Shown here: piece after piece, positions 11,396-24,900 of the stretch
How the letters are laid out: each line of letters opens with the position of its first letter
Numbering within the stretch: the stretch's first letter is position 1
Assembly (NCBI GenBank): GCA_028751875.1
Contig: CM054134.1
Span: 42,280,938-42,344,937 of the forward strand
Reading direction: 5' to 3'
Source of the DNA: Rapana venosa
Taxonomy: Eukaryota > Mollusca > Gastropoda > Neogastropoda > Muricidae
DNA length: 64,000 nt
Translations under genes and position numbers: made by a program
The notes under the pieces: generated by a model
Told to the model about the DNA's origin: nothing
Databases searched by the model: none
What the model saw: the letters and a program-made list of their open reading frames with translations, nothing else

Positions 11396-11670
11396 ACACT
11401 GTCTATTATTATATTATATCATATCATATCACATTATATTGTATTATACTATATAATATTATATTCTATTATATCGTATCATTCTATTCTATTACATTAT
11501 ATTACATCAAATCATATTGTAATCATAGTATAAACATACATTGTATTCTAATTATTACATTGCATTATATTAAATGATATCATATATACAACTATTATAT
11601 AATATATATTGTATGATGTTATGATAATTATGTTACATCATATCAATTATCATATCATATCCTCTCCCCT
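11396..11670. repeat. AT-rich degenerate TATTATATCATATCA tract
   Basis: About 270 bp of imperfect pentamer and hexamer-like units (TATAT, TATCA, TATTA), strongly AT-rich and without coding signal. It looks like a decayed minisatellite. Confidence 0.7.
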
Positions 11671-12277
11671 AGAAGACATTGTAGGCAGGTTCATCCATGA
11701 ATAAATGCATCTTAGCACTTTCCAAGCCAAGCCCAGCTACAGTGGTTTAGCAGAAAGAAATCATCATCCTAGGCTGCACACATGACCTGCTTACCAGCAA
11801 GCACCCAGTTGCAAACTTGAATTCTGTAATACTTCAATTCCACAACACACAAGCCTCAGCCCTTAAAGGCTGAATGTGCTGGCTGAGGTGTCAAGGAAAT
11901 CTCTTGGGAAGAAAACTGGGCATCAATAATCACTTCCACGATTGTTTGTTGCTTGCCATAACACTCAACAGCTGCTGACAATGTCTGAATTTCAACCTCA
12001 AAGAACTTTGTCTAACTTCCAACTAATAAAGCAAATCAAGAGGGATTTAGCAATTATATCCCAATATAATAGATCAGAGGAGAAGCTTTGGAGATCAGCA
12101 AGATTGCTCAGGTAGATAATGGACTCTTCTTGTGACAGGGAGTTATCAATATGACAGTGGGATCACAGATTTATAATCAAAAGATGAAACCATTCTGTTA
12201 TGTGATTTGTACAATAGGTCTACCACATTTCCAACAATTTTGTTTCCATTCAGATTTATATCTACACTGCAGGGGGG

Positions 12278-12694
12278 GAGGGGGGGTAGCTTAGTGGTTA
12301 AAGCATTGGCCTCATGATTTGATGGCCCGGGATTGAGCCTGGGGTTCAAGCCACCACTACGACACCCATCCAAGGGGATTTTTTCCCCTGGAATTAACAT
12401 CAGTACTGACTCTACTCCCCTGGAAGTTCTTCTAATGAGACTAAAGTCCTATGTGTGGCTCTCAAAAATAAAAAGTCCTATGTGTGGGTGCATCCATAAC
12501 ATCCTGTGCACATATTATTTAAAACCCTTTCTGCCTTTCAGAAGAGTAGGCCATTCGTGCCTGTAAAAGAAAATGACAAAAACAAATTTAAAAAAACAAC
12601 AATGTGGACATTGGTGTCCTGTTCACATATAATCTCTGAAGTCAGAACATGGCTGCCATATAATATATAATGGTTGGCAAAAACAGTTGCATAC
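12278..12694 (+). repeat. SINE A2 copy
   Basis: The head GGTAGCTTAGTGGTTAAAGC is followed by a degenerate box B, TTTTTTCCCCTGGAATTAACATC, a damaged central domain (TTCTTCTAATGAGACTAAAG, with a short internal duplication of AAAGTCCTATGTGTGG) and the A2 tail (GAAGTCAGAACATGGCTGCC). The tail differs from A1 after the GATGACAAAA point. Confidence 0.75.
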
Positions 12695-12699
12695 AATAA

Positions 12700-14111
12700 A
12701 AAATCTCCAAATTGGTTAACATCAGAACTTTAGCCAAGGAACAACAAAAAATTTAAAATCTGTACTATCCTTCTCTTCTTTCCTTTACTCCCTGAGGAGT
12801 CAACAAGCATTGCACTGAAACTATCAAGCAGTGTGTTTAGGCCAAGTTGAACAATCAAAGTCCAACTGGTTTGGATTGCACGTCAGACATATTCTTGTTA
12901 TCCATACCAACAACCAGAGATTATCTATTCATCAGCAAAAAATTATTTTTTCCAGGTGTCCAAGACATTTTTCTTGCGTTTGCACATGGCACTTAAAGCT
13001 TTTAGCCTCATTTGAATGACAAATGAGTTTTAGGGAATGGTATTAAAAAAACAAAATATTCCTTTAAATGGACAGCTGAATGGTGATTTGAACCTGTATT
13101 TTTTGATGATTTCAGACCACAAGTCTATATCTGTGGCCACTAAGCTGCTCCACCACTTGTTAATTTTTTTTAATAGTTATTTTCAAAAAGGCCCTTTAGA
13201 TTCAGTAGTAGCCCTTTAGATTCACTAGTGGTCTCCCAGTTTGGGAAGGTATAAGTTCAAATCCAGCAGTCAAAGGAATACATAAGCTTACAAGTGGAAT
13301 GGCCAAGGTTGAGTATGCTGTGGGCTCAGTGGAAGACTCAGTTTGGGGCCATAAGCTGAATATCATCTTATGTAAGCAAATTTATGAGTGTTGCTCACAC
13401 TACCTGACCATATATGCATGTTGCTCAAATTACCTGACCAAATGCAAGTGTCTTATAGCTAGAGTGAGGTTGACCCAAATTAGATTATGAAAGGAAGTGG
13501 AATAAATCTATTTCACACAATGTCAATAAAACTTAACTAGATCTCCACAGTATTATGATTTTTAAAAACCCTCATCCTCAATAATCATACAATAAAAGAA
13601 AATGTTTAGTTCTGTGGCCCTACATGCTCTGGAATCACGATGAAGCTACTTTCTCTATCTTCTCCACTTTAGTCCTTGTATAGTGCATGTGTCATATACT
13701 GTCAAAATCATTAGAGTAATAATTTGTTAAAAACCCACACTATTTCACTCAAAGAACTGAGTTCAACCTGGCTCCCCTACTTGGCTCAACTTATCTTTCT
13801 TATTCTTGTGAACAACACACAACATATAGGTCTATGAAATGATCTCTGTTGAAGAGACTGCCTCCACAAATGAAGTAACCCAGTAGCAGTGCAGTGCCAG
13901 TGGTTTCTTATTGGCAAATTCTTTAGAATGCTGGATCTCAGGATGTGAGTGAACAAAGGTATGGCAATGTGACTGAGATAGCAACAAGATAAGCAGAGTA
14001 GGAGCAGCAGCAAAGGCCTGTTACAGAAGATGACCAGCCTGTGGCAATCCAAAGAAAAGTGTACACTATTAGGTTTGTGATGTTTAACAATAGACTTTTA
14101 GACTCTCTCTC
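12700..14111. other. Intergenic stretch with no recognised gene
   Basis: Only short chance open frames are seen, with no tRNA-like head, RT motif or splice-consistent exon. A short GCCCTTTAGATTCA(G/C)TAGT repeat occurs near 13190-13230. Confidence 0.4.
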
Positions 14112-14223
14112 ATGTGTGTGTGTGTGTGTGTGTCACTATGTGTGTGAGTGTGATTCTGTGTGTGTGTTCCAGCGAGAGTGAGAGTGAGTGCACGCACGCG
14201 CGCGCGCGAACACACACACACAG
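14112..14223. repeat. Alternating (GT)n / (GC)n / (AC)n tract
   Basis: A run of TG repeats, a CGCGCGCGCG core and AC repeats lies 580 bp before the SETD2 start codon. Such alternating purine-pyrimidine tracts can adopt Z-DNA; any effect on the promoter is inference. Confidence 0.8.
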
Positions 14224-14681
14224 AACATGAGTAGGCCTATAACATTAGACTGAAAATCAATATCTTACCAGCTCACTGGATCTTGCTGGCAAATGTTAAG
14301 TCATTTTATGATATATATTTTTATCCACCACTTTTCCTTCTTCTTACTTACAAAATAAAACATATTTATTTGTACTTTTTTGGGACTTGGCTGGAGTAGT
14401 GAAGTGTAGATGAACTTGACCAACACACCCTTCATGAGTAACAGTAGCCTTCCATATTGATCATCTACGAATCCAAAATCCAGCACCTACAATTTCTAGC
14501 CAACTCTGTGCACGAGAGGCAGACATGTAAGCGTTTCAACTTTTCTCTGGTTATTATTTTCGTACACCGTTATTTATTCACAGTTATCAATAATCTTTAA
14601 ATGTAAAGAATAATGTTGGGCCAAGTTTGTGCCATTGGTATTATTCTGTTTTGTTTTAAATGTTTTTTCGTCTTGTTTCAG

Positions 14682-14805
14682 AATACAGGAAAAATGCATC
14701 CTGTCCGTGCAGGCCGACATGATCGAAAACAAGCGCAGAGAACCCAGTAGGTCAAGGGAACGGCTGCCAGACAATACGCCCTGTTAGGCCAGAATATATT
14801 CTGCC
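14682..14805 (+). promoter_or_regulatory. SETD2: SETD2 5' UTR with two upstream ORFs
   Basis: A good acceptor (TCTTGTTTCAG, ending 14681) suggests an upstream non-coding exon spliced to 14682. The leader contains two upstream ATGs: 14694-14750 (18 codons) and 14719-14787 (22 codons). Both end before the main start at 14806. The second is in the frame of the main protein but closed by TAG. Upstream ORFs commonly lower translation of long regulatory proteins; here the effect is inferred. Confidence 0.45.
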
Positions 14806-14837
14806 ATGGATTTTTACGATCCCGAATCACCAACAGA
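14806..14837 (+). CDS. SETD2: SETD2 coding exon 1
   Basis: ATG in context CTGCCATGG, encoding MDFYDPESPT plus two bases of a split E codon, then a perfect GTAAGT donor. The next in-phase acceptor is at 19596. Confidence 0.85.
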
Positions 14838-17800
14838 GTAAGTATAATATTTTGAGTTTATAAACTATATTTAGATACAAACAAAACTAAGTAAACGGAG
14901 AGGGGATCATGTGATCAACCACCACCCCATGCCACCATTCATAAATGAAAACATAATCGCAGTGAACTGGCCAGTATTCGCCGTTCTGATTTAACATCAA
15001 TAGAACCACAATAAAAAAGAAACAAAGCTTATCTATATAGTAATAGGCGTATGGGAAATTTATATTAAATGTGATCTGAAAAGGTGGTAGATTTATCTGC
15101 CTGTCCAGCTGCAGTTGTCTCCTCATGTTTGGCACTGGGCTTGACATATTTATTTTTCATTTATCAATAAATTGTTTCATTTTCTGCATTTGTATGTATT
15201 GATATTGTTTAAAAGGTGATGTGTATTATGTTTATAGAAGTAACAAATGATTTTTTTATGTATCTGTGCATCTTAAGACATAATTGTAGGGAAGATGTTT
15301 AGGCTAGTAGTAGTACTACGTTTCCATTTTAGTGGATTGGAATCTGGTTGTGTGAATGCATATGACTACAATTGAAAACTGTTCAAAGTAGCCAAGTAAA
15401 AGAGAGTTTGAAAGTTGCAAGATGTTTTGCTTATTTTCATTATGTGCATAAGTTATCTGAAATGTGTTATTATGATTATACAGCTATTGAGCTAACTAGG
15501 GAACTGAGGTTATTATTTTTAAAATTAGATTGTTTAGCTAATAAATATCTATAATTAAAAATAATCTCGACTGAAAAATATAATAATATGATTTTATTAT
15601 GTGTATGACTCCCATTTTAGATATATACTATATTTTACCACATTGATCACTAACCAGTTCGCTGCCTATCCCATAGAATGTCAGCTGATGTATTAGGCCA
15701 AGTGCTTTTCCAGTGTCTGTAGCTGTAGGACATCAGCTGACATCCTCTTTTTTCTTCTTCTAATTTTTCACAAGTTCTTGTGTGGTCCAAAACTGAAAAT
15801 ATATTCTCACACGGTTAGAACATAAGATGATATTAACTATTCTGATTTAGGAATGGAACCCCTGAGCTACGTCACAGCAAACATAATTTATTTCTTCATA
15901 CTAATTGGTAACTAGCCAACATCATGTGTGTCTAAGCCAAGCGTCATGTAGCAAGATGGATTCTCAACCTTTACAAGTGCTTGACAGTCAATCAGCCATC
16001 AATTTCATGGAAAACGTACATCACTTTGCCAGCGCTGCAGATGATTTTAAAAAACAACAACAACAACAAGATAATGATAGATAAGGAAGGAAATGATCTG
16101 ATGAAACTGACATGAAAATGACAATGATTGCGACAGTGATAGTAATGCGCGACACTTGCTGGGTGCTATGTAGCAGATGAACTTTATGACATGAGTCTAC
16201 TCACAGTTCTATGATAGTAAAAGTCGGTCAAGGCCTGAGGGGAAAGGGGAGGGGTGGTGTGGGTAGGGTGAAGGGTAGTGAAGAGAAAGAGATCAGAGTG
16301 GGCTTGAGGGGGCAAGGCCAAGTCAGCAGGGCCAGAAAAGTTGAATTTGTTCATTATAATTTATATTGAAAATGTGCATGTGGATTTGATCAAATTGTTA
16401 AACTTAAAGCTGATCTGGAAATAGTGTATTCTCACTCTTTTTAGTGGTTAGTCGTGCATAGGTTTGTCAGGTAAAAATTTGCATAATTTCTAATTAGGCA
16501 TGTTTTATATTGGTAAGTAATCAAAATTTTAAAGATTTGTATAGATATTCAGATTCCTCATTCATTTTCTGTTAAAAACACATGACACTTGTTTTTCTAT
16601 CTAACATAGATTTTATGCCAGAATTGTTTTTTGTTGATTATGACCCCTGAAAATGAAACTGTTAAAATCTCTGGCATTGGGGGGAACATGAAATCAAATT
16701 TTTTCTTAGAATTAAATGGTTAAACGCCAGTTGGTTGTAATGTTATGGTTTATATGTTCATGCTATTTTGGAGGCATTACAGGTGTTCTAAGTTATATTG
16801 GGGAAAACTTTTGGACCATTCTCATTTTAGATAAGGCTTTGCTGGCTATGATAATTTAAGCTGCTTTGCTAAGGAATTGATGTTATAATGAACATTGCTG
16901 ATGAATACAAGCTGCCATGGTATAGTGGTTTGGTATTTCTGGCTAGAAAGTCACACTCACAGGTCCTGATTCTACGAGTCATAGTTTGTTGTTGGTTTTT
17001 TTGTTTTTTTGTTTTGTGACACTCAGGCTGGCTTCTTCCCAGAGTGAGTTTGCAATGGACTGATTTGGAAGGCTGTGACAACACTCTTGAGCATAATCCT
17101 AATGTTTTGACTTTGTATTGCTTGGCCAACAAGGTGTCTCAGCTGTCTGTATCACTTGGGCTCAGATGACACCAAGGTAGAATTTCATTTTGATAAGAAG
17201 TGCTGAGAACAGCCAGGTCACTTGAGTAGTCTCAAATCCGCTCATTTCCAATTCATCGTCATCTTGTCATCATCATCATCATTGACTGTCATCCCTTTTG
17301 TTCTAATCATTCTGTAATTGCCCTTTATGGGATGATTAAAGTTTTTTTGACTTGACTTAACGCTGAACTTACGCTGAACTTGGGTTCACAAAATCAAATA
17401 GAAAATATGTAATGAATTGTTGGTATTAAAACTCTACTCAGAAGTGTATCATTGACTGGAACATAATGTTTAAAATAAGATGAAATTAACAAGAAGGAGG
17501 GTGGCAGGATGGATAAGACATTTACCTGCCAGCAAGTAAACCATGAGGTTTTGGGTTCGATTTTCAGGCTTGCCCTTTCTTCCAAGTTTGACAAAAAACT
17601 GAAAGTGAATGTGAGAGTCCTTCAGATGAGAATATAATTTATAAACCAAGGCCCCATGTGCAAACACATGCAGAACATCTTGCACATATGTTGAAAGCCT
17701 GTTCCACCTTTCGGAAGAGTAAGCCTTTGTGTGCCGGTACGAACAGATGACAAAAAACAAAAACAAAAACCAACAGAAAAACCCTGCAGGCAGGCAGGTG

Positions 17801-20533
17801 TTGTTTTTAGACACTACCCCTGAAGTCAGAATATGTCTACCTAAAGGGAGGGGGATGGGGGGTCATGTATGCAAAAATCTCACCATTGGTGAACCTCAGA
17901 GCTCTAGCTGAGAAACAGAAAAATGAAATTAAGAAGGTTGCCCCAACATTTTTTTACAGAATTTTTATTGGTGTTTTAACTTTAAGAAGTTTTGTTTTTG
18001 GTTTGTTTGTACATTTTGGGTATTTTTTTTGTTCTTTTATCTCGTAAGATACAGGTTTAAACATTGTGGGTTAGCTGATTGGTATGTAGTTTTGTGATAT
18101 ATGACAGAATCAGTAGACAATACTGAAAGTAAATTAAGATGGCACTGTTATGGTTATTCAAGACTTCGAACAATGCTAAAACATTGTCTGTAGAACACAA
18201 ACAAAATCTGACTCCCCAAGAAAGATAAAATGACATCACAAATTCTGTATGGCATATTAAGACTATTTCTTTGGGCTAGTGCACATTTTCAAATTTCAGT
18301 GTGCTGGGTTGCAGGGAAGAAGGGGGTTATTTATTTTTGTAACAGTTTACATCTCTTTTTTCACATCATTTTATGTCCTGGTCAGTATCAAACTATCACT
18401 TATGATCATGGAACCAAGATTCTGCTTACCCGTATAAACACTTTTTTGCTTACATTTTTTTGGATGTGTTTGTTCTAATCTTAATCTAAATTCAGCACAA
18501 GTGCCATGAGGCCTGTCACTCTTTAGGGTATTTTTGCATCATTTTGAATCTCTTTTGTCATATTTTTTCATCCCCTGTCAATGTCTTATAGTCAGTAAAT
18601 TAGAATGTTCTGTTTAAAAAAATCAGGAAATGCTAAGGATGATTTGAACTTTGAAAAGTTGTGCTGCTTTCCAGAAATTTCCATTTGTCATTACTGACAG
18701 GGCATTTCAATTTGAATTTGATAATGTTGTTGAATATTGAATGTTAATTATATCTTCCTTACTGTCAGAGTAAAAGGTTTTGGTCATCAGTGTGGAAGAC
18801 CAGTATTTAAATATGTTGTTGTTATTGTTTGTTTTTTGTTTGTTTGTTGTTATTTTTTTAAAGAATCTAGTATTCCAGGATCATAAATTCTTACCACTGT
18901 TGTTTAAGCATTGATTACTTTTGAAAGATAATTTTAAATTTTGGATGGAAAAAGGCAAGCCATCATGATAGAAACTCAAACTGCCTTCTTGATCATGTTG
19001 GTTTTGTTGTGCTGAGGGGAAAGTGTGACATGGTGTGTTATAAAGTGTGGAAAAGACTCTTGCCTTAGGTAGTTTGCCGCTTGCCAGTACAATACAGTAC
19101 TGGTCAGTATATCTACTACATCATTTCATGACAGCAGAACTCAATACATCTCAACACAACTGAACACAGCAATGAGCATGGTTTGACTCAATACAAGATA
19201 ACACAGTGCATTGTAATTCAGAAAAGTACAGTGCAGTAGAGTCCTGTCAGACATGTAAATAATGTACAGTATTGTACATTTTAGAACGTTGTACAGTTAT
19301 ATACCATAGAGTACAGCATTAACACAATTTAATGAATTCAACACAAAAAACAAGTACAACACATTGCAGTTATAACACCACACAATACAACACACACGCA
19401 CACACACACGCACACACACACACACGCACACATGCACGCTTACACACACAAACACACACACACACACACCACACAAACACACAAACAAACAAACAAACAG
19501 AAAGAGAGAGAGCGAGAGAGAGAGATCAGAATTGTTTTTTCACTTGCCCACAGTCACTTTTCACTTATGATTTTTCCCCTTTATTTTGCTTTATAGAGAT
19601 GCTGAGGAATCAGAATCCAGGGCAGGAGCCAAGCAACCTCCACAACAATGGAACTTGCTGGATTTAGCTGATGTACCTCTTCCTGAGGGAGATGCTCCTT
19701 CACTTTCCTCTGCTCTACCTTCCACTGTCCCCCCACTACCCCCTAGCACCCGGCCCCTCCTTCACTCTGCCCCTGTCTTACCTCCCTCCATTCCTCTTCC
19801 ACCCCCAGCGGATGAGGCTGAGCCTGATGATTCTGAAAGCAAACATTCCAGGAAAAAGAAGAAAAAGAAAAAGAAGCGCAAGGAGGAGGAGTTGGACAGA
19901 AGCCAGCTGTATTACGAGGTATGGCATTTTTTGGTGATACCTATATTTTTTTCATTGAAAAGTAAACTTTAAAAAAAAAAACCGCCAGCTTGTATTATGA
20001 GGTATGGCATTTTTGGGGGGTGATATTGTTTTTCATTTAAAAGTTGTTTTGTTTTAAGTCAGCTGTGTTTTGAGATATTGCATTATTTTTGGTGATATGA
20101 CGTTGGGTGATGTTGTTTTTGATTTAAAACATTTTTTTTTTCTTCAGGTCAATTCTTATTCAAGAGTTTTCCCCCAGATTTTGAAGATTTTATTTCAAGA
20201 AAACACTCAATGTGGGTACATGAAATTTAACAATACCACAGCTTGCAGATGTGGGCATGTGAAAATAATCACAACATAAGCCATTCATTACACAGTGAAT
20301 TCTGATACTATAATGCAATCATATTTATAAATCAAGTGGAAACCTGCACATCTCCCCACCCTGAAGAAGCCCAAAATGCTAAGGCACAACACAAATAGGT
20401 CTAATAAAATAAATGTCAGTATGCCATAAAAAAAGAAGAAGAAAAGACAAATTATGAATATGAAAATAGAACACAATATGGGAAAAGTACAGTAAGTCAA
20501 AATGGTGTTTAAATACATGGACAAACAATGACA

Positions 20534-20625
<92 letters not shown>

Positions 20626-21869
20626 ATCATGTTCAGAGCAAGGCATGTACAAGCACATGTGCGTACACGCACAAGTGCACACAAACACACATTCACATGC
20701 TTTAAATACTTCAAATAGCACACCTGACAAATAACATTTAAAAATCATGAAAATACTTCCTTGTTCCTCAAGGCTCACCAATGGTGAGGTTTTTGCACAT
20801 GCAATCCTTTTTTCCACCCACCATTCAGGTAGCTGCATTCTGACTTTGCAGATGGTGTCTTAAACATGACACTTGTGTGTATGCAATTTTTTGTTGTTTT
20901 TTGTTTGGTCATCCATACCTACAGGCACACAGTGGCCTACTCTTCTGAAAGGCAAAGCGGGTTGTTAACATGTGGACAAGATGTTCTGCGTGCGTTCGCA
21001 CAAAAGGCCTCGGCTTATAGTCTTATCTGAAGGACTGTTATGAAAATACAAAAGTTCTCATGAGATGACTGTATAGGTACAATATAAGCCATAACTCCCA
21101 GCTGCAATGGCACTACCAGATGCAGATGCACCTGTGCATGCATTCGCACGTGCACGCACACATGCACGCACGCGTGCATGTGCACATTCACACACACATA
21201 CACTGCTTCCCATATCCATACCAACAAAGCAAATGGAGTAATCCTTAGTATGAAACAAATGCACTGGTGTCACCCTTAAAGATGTATCTAGTCAATGTTT
21301 TTTTCATTATTTCTTTGAGAAACTGTATAACTTTGATAAGCAAAGTTTTCCCCTTGGAATTCAGAAAACTTGATAATGTTTGGATTTTTATGATAGTATT
21401 TTTGGATGAATTTGTTTCTTAACTGTCGAAAGAAATTACATTTGAACATATAATGTAACTCATCTCCTAGCTGGCTTTAACCACATTTAGCAGAGACTCT
21501 CTCTGCTTAGGGACATTTCTTATACTACCTATAGATTTGGATGAGGAATCTGTGATTCAAAGTTACCAAAAAAAGAAAAAAAAAGAATAAAGGTTGATGA
21601 CAAGCTATAAAGGGGAATTGACAGATAATCTTTAAGGCAGAAACACTGTTTAAATTTATAGATTGTAATTAAAGAATATCTCATCTCTATCTACATGAGA
21701 AAACAATTGCTGCAAATTCTGATCTTTCCAACGATGTGTAACTTTGGCTTTAAGTCATTCAGGTGAAACGTGGAGATCTAACTGATTCTGCCATATACCA
21801 CTTAAACCATTTTCATTTAATGTATGTTCTACAGTAAGTAAGTAAGGAGATTTGTGGGCATTAGTGATA

Positions 21870-21905
<36 letters not shown>

Positions 21906-21910
21906 CTCTC

Positions 21911-21967
<57 letters not shown>

Positions 21968-24900
21968 TAGCAGCCTCCCCCATGGGACTCCTGGGGTATG
22001 CTTGCAAAGCGAGCATTGCAAGAATAGGATCCCTGCCCTCCAACCAGACATGTCGTAAGAGGCGATTAAGGTGGAACCCTTCCTCCAGGTTGGGGGTTGG
22101 GCACAGGGCTAACAACCCTGTCCCATAAAAGAAGAGAAGTTACGGAAACAGCAACAGAGAAAATTCCTGCTTTTGCGTGCGAAGGACCTCCCGGGTCCAG
22201 TGAAACTTGTATGAATGCTGATGGCCAAAGCCGAGAGGAAGCTACCAGCAGGATAAGGGAAGACCTGAACACCACCAAAACTAAGATCAGACTAGGACAT
22301 TGGAACGTGAGGACGATGTATGAGACGGGCAAGCTGGCACAGGTAACATTAGAGATGAGAAGATTCAACCTCCATGTCCTAGGAGTAAACAAGAGTAGAT
22401 GGACTGGATCTGGGAGAATGAGAACCACCACTGGAGAAACCGTCCTCTAGTCTTGGAGAGATGACGACCAGCACCATGAGGGAGTTGCTATCATCCTCAA
22501 GAGAGGCGTTGAGCGATGCCTTATGGAGTGGAACCCGTCAACAGCAGACTAATGAGTGCGAGACTGAAGGAAAGGCACATCAACATCACCATCATCCAGT
22601 GCTACGCACCAACCAACAACAGCAACGATGAGAGCAAAGACAACTTCTACCACCAGCTGCAGACAGAGAAGGCCCCACGCCATGACCTCATCGTCATCAT
22701 GGGGACCTCAACGCCAAGGTCGGAAGCGACAACACCAACTATGAGAGAGTCATGGGAAAACATGGAGTGGGGAACAGAAATGTTAACGGGGAGAGACTTG
22801 TGGAGTTCTGCGCCATGAACAACTTAGTGATAGGAGGGACCCTCTTCATGCACCGGGACATCCACAAGCTGACTTGGACGTCGCTGAATGGGAGAGACAT
22901 GAACCAGATTGACCATCTGATGATCAATGGTATATGGAGACGATCTCTTCTGGATGTGAGAACCAAGTGAAGTGCGGATGTCAGGAGCGATCATCACCTG
23001 GTGACCGCACCCATCCAGATGAAACTGAAGAAGAACACAAGACCAACCACTCAAGCGCGATTTGATACCCAGTGACTGAAAGACACCAACGTGAAGTCTG
23101 CATTCATCAACAATCTGAGGAACAGATTCCACATCCTGCAGAACATGATAGAACAGCATGAGATAGATGCGACATGGAAGCAGATCTGTAAACTGTACAC
23201 TGAGAGCAGCAAGGAGAACATCGGTCATCAAAAGAAGAAGACCAACAATGACTGGATCCAACAAGAGACCCTCGATGCCATCAAAGAAAGGAGAGAGATC
23301 AAGAAGAGACTTATGCAAGTAAAGTCTCCACGGCTACGAGAGAGGCAGGAAGAGTTGTACAGAGAGGCACACAGGAAAGTGAAGAGACTCGCATGCCGTG
23401 ACAAGAGAGAAGCCATGGACCAGCTGGGAGCTGAGGCAGAATAGGCGGCGGCCCAAGGAAAGCAAGGGAGAGTCTACAAGATCACCAAGAAAGTATGCAA
23501 CACATTTAAGAGGAGCGCTGGGGGACCAATCGGGGACAGACAAGGGAAACTGTTGACAACAGAGAAAGAGCAAGAAGAAAGATGGGCTGAACACTTCCAG
23601 GAAGTTCTCAACCGACCACCACCTGAGGAGACAGCCGACATCCCAGAAGCTACAAAAGACTTAGACATTGATGTCAACCCCCCAACAAAGGAAGAGATAG
23701 TGGCTGCCATCGAGACCCTCAAGAACGGCAAGTCACCAGGCCAGGACAACCTTGGTGCCGAACTGTTCAAGGCAGATTCTGAACTAGCAGCTGACATACT
23801 GAAACCACTGTTCACAGCTGCATGGAAGAATGAGAAAGTACCTGATGATTGGACCAAGGGAGTGATAGTCAAAATCCCCAAGAAAGGAACCCTGAGCGAC
23901 TGCAACAACTGGAGGGGAATCACTCTCTTGTCTGTGCCAAGCAAGATACTGGCCAAGGTCATCATCAGAAGAATATCAGACGCTGTGGACGATGCTTTGA
24001 GGAAGGAACAAGCAGGGTTCAGGAAGCAACGAGGATGTATAGACCAGATATTCACGCTCAGAAACATCATCGAACAGTGCACAGAGTGGCAAAGACAACT
24101 GTTTGTGAATTTTATGGACTTCGAAAAGGCATTTGACAGCATACACAGAGACAGCCTGTGGAGTATCCTTCGACACTATGGCATCCCATCGAAACTGGTA
24201 CACTTTATCAAGAGCTTCTACGACAACTTCAGATGCTTTGTGGGCCATAGCAACACTGTCTTCAAAGTCAAGAGTGGAGTAAGACAAGGATGTGTGATGT
24301 CGGCAGTTCTCTTCAATCTGGCCATTGATTGGGTGATGAGGAAGACAACAGAAGACACCCCAAGAGGGATTCGCTGGAGCCTGTTCTCAACACTAGACAA
24401 CCTTGACTTTGCGGATGACCTGGCGCTGCTGTCACACACACACCAACATATCCAGGAGAAGACCAGCAGACTCCAAACATTCGGACAGCAAGTGGGGCTT
24501 CATATTAGCACCAAGAAAACAGAGACAATATTGCTCAATTTGAACACACCAGCCCCTGTGAAAGTGAATGGAACTGACCTACGCCAGACAGACAAGTTCA
24601 CAATCCTTGGCAGCAGCATCAAACCAGAGGGCGGCACAAAAGAAGACATCCACAACAGACTGGGCAAGGCCAGGAGTGTGTTTAGGGAGATGATCAATAT
24701 CTGGAGATCAACTCATTACAGCACCAACACCAAGCTGAAGCTATACCAGAGCTGTGTTGTATCTACACTCCTGTACGGTTCTGAGTGCTGGAGGATGACG
24801 GAAGCGGATCTTACAAACTTCGATCCTTCCACACCATATGCCTGCGAAAAATTCTCCAGATCTTTTGGCCAGAGAAGACCTCCAATGAAGACCTACTATG

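Noticed and set aside
19332..19667. Thr/His-rich ORF over the AC repeat
   Set aside because: Translation of a dinucleotide microsatellite running into SETD2 exon 2 in the wrong frame.
20509..20838. Arg/Glu repeat ORF
   Set aside because: Translation of the (CT)n tract; not a protein.
23474..24142. A 222-codon minus-strand frame opposite the LINE
   Set aside because: Antisense to the reverse transcriptase, whose motifs are clear on the plus strand.
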